Translations under genes and position numbers: made by a program
Assembly (NCBI GenBank): GCA_035540675.1
Contig: DATLGB010000054.1
Coordinates: forward strand, 1-9,879
DNA: 9,879 nt
Origin: DATLGB01 sp035540675
GTDB lineage: Bacteria; Actinomycetota; Thermoleophilia; Solirubrobacterales; Solirubrobacteraceae
Direction of reading: 5' to 3'
The notes under the pieces: model-generated
What the model saw: only the letters and a program-made list of their open reading frames with translations
The model's database searches: none
Told to the model about the DNA's origin: nothing
Part shown: one piece after another, positions 6,125 to 9,879 of the stretch
Layout: each line of letters opens with the position of its first letter
How positions within the stretch are numbered: the stretch's first letter is position 1

Positions 6125-6143
6125 GCCTAAGCATTGCATAGGC
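6125..6143. promoter_or_regulatory. 19-bp near-palindrome, candidate operator of the molybdate operon
   Basis: GCCTAAGCATTGCATAGGC has the symmetry GCCTA-n-GCA-n-TGC-n-TAGGC: eight pairs match around a central base with one mismatched pair. It begins 3 bases upstream of the regulator start (6122) in the gap shared with the divergent Nudix gene, and is relatively AT-rich for this window. On the minus strand it contains TATGCA (6140-6135), a possible -10 for a near-leaderless regulator transcript, so a protein bound here would block the promoter. The HTH-Mop regulator is the obvious candidate ligand; the Nudix/winged-helix protein is a second one. Confidence 0.55.
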
Positions 6144-6172
6144 ACAGGCGCGCGAGAGTGCCGCTGCGGCGC

Positions 6173-6196
6173 GCGTGCGCGACGATGCGCGCACGC
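6173..6196. repeat. 9-bp inverted repeat at the Nudix-gene start
   Basis: GCGTGCGCG (6173-6181) and CGCGCACGC (6188-6196) are exact reverse complements around the 6-base loop ACGATG. The loop contains the ATG at 6185, and the right arm ends directly before the ATG at 6197. In RNA it would hide or present the start codon; in DNA it has operator-like symmetry. Alternating G/C sequence makes chance occurrence plausible. Confidence 0.4.
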
Positions 6197-6871
6197 ATGG
6201 AGCGCATCACCGCGCGCAACTCCGCCGGCTACGACGCCCCGATCGGGCTGACCGCGGACCCAGTCGTGTTCACGCTGGCCGACGCGCGGCTGTGCGTCCT
6301 GCTCGCGCGCCGGCTCGAGCCGCCGCAGCGCGGGCTGTTCGCACTGCCGGGCGGGTTCGTGGGCGCGCAGGAGTCGCCCGAGCAGACGGCGGAGCGCAAG
6401 CTGCGGGAGAAGACCGGCGTCGGGTCGGTGCACCTCGAGCAGCTGCGCACCTATGCGGAGCCGGACCGCGACCCGCGCGGCTGGCTGCCGTCGATCGCGT
6501 ACCTGGCGCTGGTGCGCCCCGAGTCGCTGCCGGCGGAGGCGCCGGCCGGGCGCGAGGCGGGCTGGCATCCCGTCGACGCGCTGCCCGAGCTGGCGCTCGA
6601 CCACGCCCGCATCGTCGACGACGGGCTGTGGCGGCTGAACGCGCGCGTCGCCGACAAGGCGTGGTTCGTGCGCGTCGCCGGCGGCCTGCTGCCCGACGAG
6701 TTCACGCTCGGGCAGGCGCAGCGGCTCTACGAGGCGCTGCGGGGCGAGGAGGTCGACGCCGCGAACTTCCGCCGCGACGTGCGCGCGACGGGCTGCCTGC
6801 GCGACACCGGGCGCACGTACTCCGACGGCCGCGGCCGCCCGAGCCACCTGTACCGGCGCGCGGCGGCGTAG
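6185..6871 (+). CDS. NrtR-like Nudix domain / winged-helix regulator
   Basis: Two-domain protein of 228 residues (224 if ATG 6197 is used), cytoplasmic. Residues about 20-160 are a Nudix fold: VVFTLADARLCVLLARR, then LFALPGGFVGAQES and the Nudix box at 57-79. Against the consensus Gx5Ex7REUxEExGU, Gly57, Glu63, Arg71, Glu75 and Gly78 are kept, but the second position of REUxEE is Lys72 and the last is Lys76, so two metal-ligand glutamates are lost. The C-terminal 60 residues (DEFTLGQAQRLYEALRG, NFRRDVRATGCL, GRGRPSHLYRR) match the winged HTH of NrtR-type regulators, in which the Nudix domain senses ADP-ribose or a related nucleotide sugar instead of hydrolysing it. So a transcription factor is more likely than an enzyme. 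Targets are unknown; no NAD-biosynthesis gene lies in the window. It is divergent from the molybdate operon and ends 9 bases from the convergent pyruvate kinase. No Shine-Dalgarno precedes either ATG. Confidence 0.88.
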   Translation: MRARMERITARNSAGYDAPIGLTADPVVFTLADARLCVLLARRLEPPQRGLFALPGGFVGAQESPEQTAERKLREKTGVGSVHLEQLRTYAEPDRDPRGWLPSIAYLALVRPESLPAEAPAGREAGWHPVDALPELALDHARIVDDGLWRLNARVADKAWFVRVAGGLLPDEFTLGQAQRLYEALRGEEVDAANFRRDVRATGCLRDTGRTYSDGRGRPSHLYRRAAA

Positions 6872-6880
6872 CGAGGCGCG

Positions 6881-8302
6881 TCAGGGGATCTCGCGCAGCA
6901 TCACGAGCGACGTCGCGCCGGGGGTGCCCGTCCGCCGCCCCGCCGTCAGCACGACCAGCGACCCCGGCTCCAGCCGCGCGAAGTCGCGCGCCGCGACCAG
7001 CGCGCCCTCCACCAGCTCCTCCACCGTGTCGGCGACGGCGACCCCGGTGGGATGCACGCCCCACTCGAGCTGTAGCTGGTTGGCGACGGCGTCCTCGTGC
7101 GTGAGCGCGATGATCGGGCGGTGGCTGCGGTACTTCGCGCAGGCGCGCGCGCCGCCGCCGGTCGAGGTGGGCACCAGCAGCGCGGCGGCACCCACGTCGT
7201 CGGCGAGCGTGACCGCGGCGTGCAGCACGGCGGCGGCCGCCGACTCCGGCGGCTGCCCGCCGCGGGCGCGGCCGTGGATGAGCGGCGCCTCCTCCGCGGC
7301 GACGGCGATCTCCGCCATCACGCGCACGGCCTCGACCGGGTAGTCGCCGATGCCCGTCTCCGCCGAGAGCATCACGGCCGAGGTCCCGTCGATGACGGCG
7401 TTGGCGACGTCGGCCACCTCGGCACGCGTCGGCTCGGGCGAGTGGATCATCGACTCGAGCATCTGCGTCGCCGTGATCACGAGCTTCCCGCGCTGCGTCG
7501 CGCGGTCGATCGTGTCCTTCTGCATGAGCGGGACGCGCGCGACGCCCGCCTCGATGCCGTAGTCGCCGCGGGCGACCATCACGCCGTCGGAGGCGGCCAG
7601 GATCTCGTCGAGGTGCTCGTAGGCCTCGATCTTCTCGATCTTGGCGATGGTGCGGGCGCGCGAGCCGAGCCGCGCCATGTGCTCGCGCAGCAGCTCCACG
7701 TCGGCCGCGGTCCGGACGAAGGACAGCGCCACGAAGTCCGCTCCGAGCTCGGTCGCCAGCTCGAGGTCGCGGACGTCCTTGCCGGTCATCGCCGGCAGCT
7801 GCGGGCGCGCGTAGGTGACGTTGACGCCCTTGCGCGGCCCGACGCCGCCCGGCGTCACCGCCCGCGCGCGCACCTCGCCGCCGCGGACCTCGTCCACCAC
7901 CAGCCGGGGGACGCCGTCGCCGATGACGATCTCCGACCGCTCGGTCACGAGCTCGGCGAAGTCCGGGAACTCGACCACGAGCCGGTCGTCCTCGCCGACC
8001 TCGCCGGGGCGGGCGCCGACCAGCACCACCTCGTCGTCCGCCCGCAGGTCGGCGGCCGGCGTCGCGGCCGCCAGCCGCAGCTTCGGGCCCTGGAGGTCGA
8101 ACAGCAGGGCGAGCGGCCGCCCCGCCCGCGCCGCCGCCTCGCGCGCTGCCCGCGCCCGGCGCCGGAGGTCGTCCTCGGTGCCGTGCGAGCAGTTGACGCG
8201 GACGCAGTCGGTGCCGGCGGCGAGCAGCCGGTCGAGCACCTCCGGCGGATCGGTGGCGGGGCCGATCGTGGCGACGATCTTGGTCCGGCGCTCGAGCAGC
8301 AC
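6881..8302 (-). CDS. pyk: Pyruvate kinase
   Basis: Glycolytic enzyme converting phosphoenolpyruvate and ADP to pyruvate and ATP; 473 residues, full length. It opens RRTKIVATIGPAT. Active-site elements in order: RVNCSHG at 35-41 (Arg35, Asn37, Ser39, His40; the usual Phe is Cys38), DLQGPKLR at 69-76, the B domain about 78-165, IAKIEKIEA at 219-227 (catalytic Lys), VMVARGDYGIE at 241-251, and ITATQMLESMI then PTRAEVADVANAVIDGTSAVMLSAET up to 316. The C-terminal domain runs from about 345. DLQGPK in place of DTKGPE is the pattern of K+-independent pyruvate kinases (E. coli PykA type). GTG 8302 is preceded at 6 bases by GAGAGGG (8315-8309), a good ribosome site, and the frame then begins LLERRTKIV as the family does. 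It is monocistronic, converging on the Nudix gene and divergent from the secreted propeller gene. Confidence 0.97.
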   Translation of the reverse strand: MLLERRTKIVATIGPATDPPEVLDRLLAAGTDCVRVNCSHGTEDDLRRRARAAREAAARAGRPLALLFDLQGPKLRLAAATPAADLRADDEVVLVGARPGEVGEDDRLVVEFPDFAELVTERSEIVIGDGVPRLVVDEVRGGEVRARAVTPGGVGPRKGVNVTYARPQLPAMTGKDVRDLELATELGADFVALSFVRTAADVELLREHMARLGSRARTIAKIEKIEAYEHLDEILAASDGVMVARGDYGIEAGVARVPLMQKDTIDRATQRGKLVITATQMLESMIHSPEPTRAEVADVANAVIDGTSAVMLSAETGIGDYPVEAVRVMAEIAVAAEEAPLIHGRARGGQPPESAAAAVLHAAVTLADDVGAAALLVPTSTGGGARACAKYRSHRPIIALTHEDAVANQLQLEWGVHPTGVAVADTVEELVEGALVAARDFARLEPGSLVVLTAGRRTGTPGATSLVMLREIP

Positions 8303-8308
8303 GCGGCG

Positions 8309-8315
8309 CCCTCTC
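8309..8315 (-). promoter_or_regulatory. Ribosome binding site of pyruvate kinase
   Basis: On the minus strand, GAGAGGG is separated by 6 bases (cgccgc) from the GTG at 8302. This is one of the two clearest Shine-Dalgarno sequences in the window and decides the GTG start. Confidence 0.75.
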
Positions 8316-8343
8316 AGTCCTCGTCGCCGTCGTCCACCGGGCG

Positions 8344-8366
8344 ACCGTACCAGCGCGGGCTACGAT
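8344..8366. promoter_or_regulatory. Back-to-back candidate -10 hexamers in the pyk / propeller-gene divergent gap
   Basis: The 106-bp gap (8303-8408) holds TACGGT on the minus strand (8349-8344, toward pyk) and TACGAT on the plus strand (8361-8366, toward the secreted protein). Both fit TAnnnT. They would give leaders of about 35 nt each. No convincing -35 boxes are seen. A short inverted repeat (GCCGG 8374-8378 with CCGGC 8385-8389) lies in the plus-strand leader. Confidence 0.35.
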
Positions 8367-8397
8367 GCCGGGAGCCGGCGACAACCGGCGGGAACAC

Positions 8398-8403
8398 GGG
8401 AGG
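8398..8403 (+). promoter_or_regulatory. Ribosome binding site of the secreted propeller gene
   Basis: GGGAGG, 5 bases before the ATG at 8409, is a strong Shine-Dalgarno and fixes that start. Confidence 0.75.
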
Positions 8404-8408
8404 TTGGG

Positions 8409-9879
8409 ATGCGGATCGAGGCAACCGGGCGGGGCCGCGCACGAGCGCTGGGGATCGCGCTCGCCGTCGCGCTGATATCGGCCGCGGTGGTGGCCGCGAC
8501 CGCCCGCACGCCGGCGATGGCCCAGGGTGGCTCCGGCGACGTCCCGTGCGAGACCGTCGCGGCGCCCGACGTCAGCTTCGGCGCGCCCGTCGTGATCGAC
8601 GAGGCGCGCGCGGGCGGCGAGCCCGTCAGCGTCATCGCCAAGGACGGCTCGATCAACGTGTCGGCGCACGCCGGCACCACGCACATCTACAAGGACCCGC
8701 TCGCCCTGCCCGGCGCCGGCGACTTCGCGGTCGGCTACTTCAACCAGACCCTCAACTGGCGCTCGACCGACGGCGGCGCCACCTGGAAGTACGTCGGCTT
8801 CGCCGGCCAGCCGGTCGGGCCGCACAGCGCCACGTCGACCGGCTTCTCCGATCCGGACTTCGCGATCGACCAGGCCGGCAACATCTACAACGTCGAGATC
8901 GACCTGGCGAACGACTCGGTCTTCAAGAGCACCGACGACGGCCAGAGCTACCCGATCGCCAACCCGGTCGCGGGAGCGGGGGACCGGCCGTGGCTGACCG
9001 CGCTCGAGCCCGACGAGGTCTTCCTCTACATCAACCTCCCGAAGATGCTGCGGTACTCGACCGACCCGCTGCTCGTCCAGTGGCAGACGCTGCCGACGCC
9101 GCCGATCAGCTCGAAGGCGATGCCCGACCCGCTGAACCCGAACGACGGCCTGATCGGCCCGGTCGGCCTCGGCAAGTTCGCCATCTCCGGCGACGACGCG
9201 CGCACGTGGAAGACCCACAGCTTCGGCCCGCTCGGCAAGTCCACGCAGTTCTTCGGCGTCGTCGCGGTCGACCGGGCGGGCAACGTCTACCAGGCCGCGG
9301 CGGGCGGCTACGAAGGCCCCGACGACACGTCGCCCAGCGGCGAGGTCACGTTCACCTACTACGAGCGCGCGACCGGCCGGACGAACAGCCAGCTCATCGA
9401 GCTGCCGATCCCGCCCGGCGACGCGCTGTGGCCGTGGATCGTCGCCGGCGACGACGGCCGCGTGGCGGTGGCCTGGTATCAGAACCACGCGGGCGCGCCC
9501 AACATGTTCTACGCGTACGCCGGCATCACCCACAACGGCCTCGGCACCGAGGTGAAGTGCTCCGACGGCACCACCAAGCACGTCCCGCCGCAGTTCGACG
9601 TCGAGAACGTCTCGGGCAAGCCGATCCACGTCGGCGCGATCTGCCTCGAGGGGACCGCGTGCAACGCGGAGCGGACGTTCGAGGGCGGCGACCGGCGCCT
9701 CGGCGACTTCTACTCGATCAACTTCGACCTCGAGGGCAACGTCTTCATCGCGAGTGCCGACACGACGCTGCCGAACCCGCTCGGCGGCCCGAAGCCGGTC
9801 GGCAACCCGATCTTCGTCAAGCAGAGCTCGGGCCCGAAGCTGCTCGGGAAGCCGATCCCGCCGCGGCCGACGCCGCCGC
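8409..9879 (+). CDS. Secreted sialidase-like (Asp-box) beta-propeller protein, 3' end cut by the window edge
   Basis: At least 490 residues, with no stop before the edge. The N-terminus is a Sec signal peptide: basic residues to about 12, a hydrophobic core 13-30, and a likely cleavage after AMA (residue 38). The mature part contains Asp-box (BNR) motifs: STDGGATW at 119-126 (perfect SxDxGxTW), STDDGQSY at 174-181 and SGDDARTW at 260-267 (degenerate), plus repeated blade-like phrases such as DQAGNIYNVEID and DRAGNVYQAAAG. This predicts a beta-propeller resembling sialidases and other BNR proteins. I cannot identify the sialidase arginine triad or the FRIP motif, so glycosidase activity is not claimed. 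Cys384, 412 and 418 could form a disulfide. From about residue 475 the sequence becomes Pro/Lys-rich (KPIPPRPTPP), suggesting a linker to a further domain or anchor outside the window. Start and secretion are well supported; function is open. Confidence 0.85.
   Translation, partial: MRIEATGRGRARALGIALAVALISAAVVAATARTPAMAQGGSGDVPCETVAAPDVSFGAPVVIDEARAGGEPVSVIAKDGSINVSAHAGTTHIYKDPLALPGAGDFAVGYFNQTLNWRSTDGGATWKYVGFAGQPVGPHSATSTGFSDPDFAIDQAGNIYNVEIDLANDSVFKSTDDGQSYPIANPVAGAGDRPWLTALEPDEVFLYINLPKMLRYSTDPLLVQWQTLPTPPISSKAMPDPLNPNDGLIGPVGLGKFAISGDDARTWKTHSFGPLGKSTQFFGVVAVDRAGNVYQAAAGGYEGPDDTSPSGEVTFTYYERATGRTNSQLIELPIPPGDALWPWIVAGDDGRVAVAWYQNHAGAPNMFYAYAGITHNGLGTEVKCSDGTTKHVPPQFDVENVSGKPIHVGAICLEGTACNAERTFEGGDRRLGDFYSINFDLEGNVFIASADTTLPNPLGGPKPVGNPIFVKQSSGPKLLGKPIPPRPTPP

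Noticed and set aside
6132..6194. Longer N-terminal forms of the HTH-Mop regulator starting at 6134 or 6194
   Set aside because: The extra residues are an Arg/Ala-rich string without family similarity, and the coding would run through the palindrome. The HTH begins just after the ATG at 6122.
6872..6880. A bidirectional terminator between the Nudix gene and pyruvate kinase
   Set aside because: Only 9 bases separate the stop codons, and no stem with a T run is visible there or just inside the gene ends.
8367..8408. A riboswitch in the leader of the secreted propeller gene
   Set aside because: The leader is only about 40 bases, with a single 5-bp stem. That is too short for any known riboswitch class, and I could match no conserved core.
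6702..9629. A 975-codon minus-strand open frame spanning the propeller gene and pyruvate kinase
   Set aside because: It lies antisense to the secreted protein and in the wrong frame of pyruvate kinase, with Arg/Ala-rich composition and no domain. The overlapping genes have signal peptides, motifs and ribosome sites.

Overview
The window is very GC-rich DNA (roughly three quarters G+C by eye). It has dense gene packing, many GTG starts and strong third-position GC bias. Together with the protein types, this points to an actinobacterium, perhaps of the Thermoleophilia/Solirubrobacterales kind. The lineage is an inference from style; no marker gene in the window settles it.

Layout from left to right. 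A DMT/EamA-family exporter (minus strand) runs off the left edge. Its 5' end faces a tRNA-Pro(UGG) gene on the plus strand. A two-gene minus-strand operon follows: an alpha/beta hydrolase and a TrhA/hemolysin-III-type membrane protein, joined by an ATGA overlap. Divergent from it is a plus-strand class I SAM-dependent methyltransferase whose 3' end overlaps modC tail to tail. Next comes a four-gene minus-strand molybdate operon, transcribed as HTH-Mop regulator, modA, modB, modC, in which every junction is an overlap. Divergent from the regulator is an NrtR-like Nudix/winged-helix protein with a degenerate Nudix box. It converges at 9 bp on a minus-strand pyruvate kinase. The last gene, divergent from the kinase, is a secreted Asp-box (sialidase-like) beta-propeller protein that runs off the right edge.

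How the genes relate. The clearest functional unit is the molybdate system: ModA lipoprotein captures the oxyanion, ModB is the channel, ModC the ATPase, and the regulator carries the same kind of Mop domain as ModC and so probably senses molybdate. A 19-bp near-palindrome sits just upstream of the regulator start, in the gap shared with the Nudix gene, and is the best candidate operator. The other genes look like ordinary chromosomal genes.

I see no phage, transposon, integrase, CRISPR array or toxin-antitoxin pair, and no clearly new system. The points most worth a second look are the candidate Mop-regulator operator, the Nudix-box substitutions in the NrtR-like protein, the K+-independent signature in pyruvate kinase, and a perfect 12-bp palindrome in the hydrolase/methyltransferase divergent region. 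No stretch over 300 bases lacks a gene.
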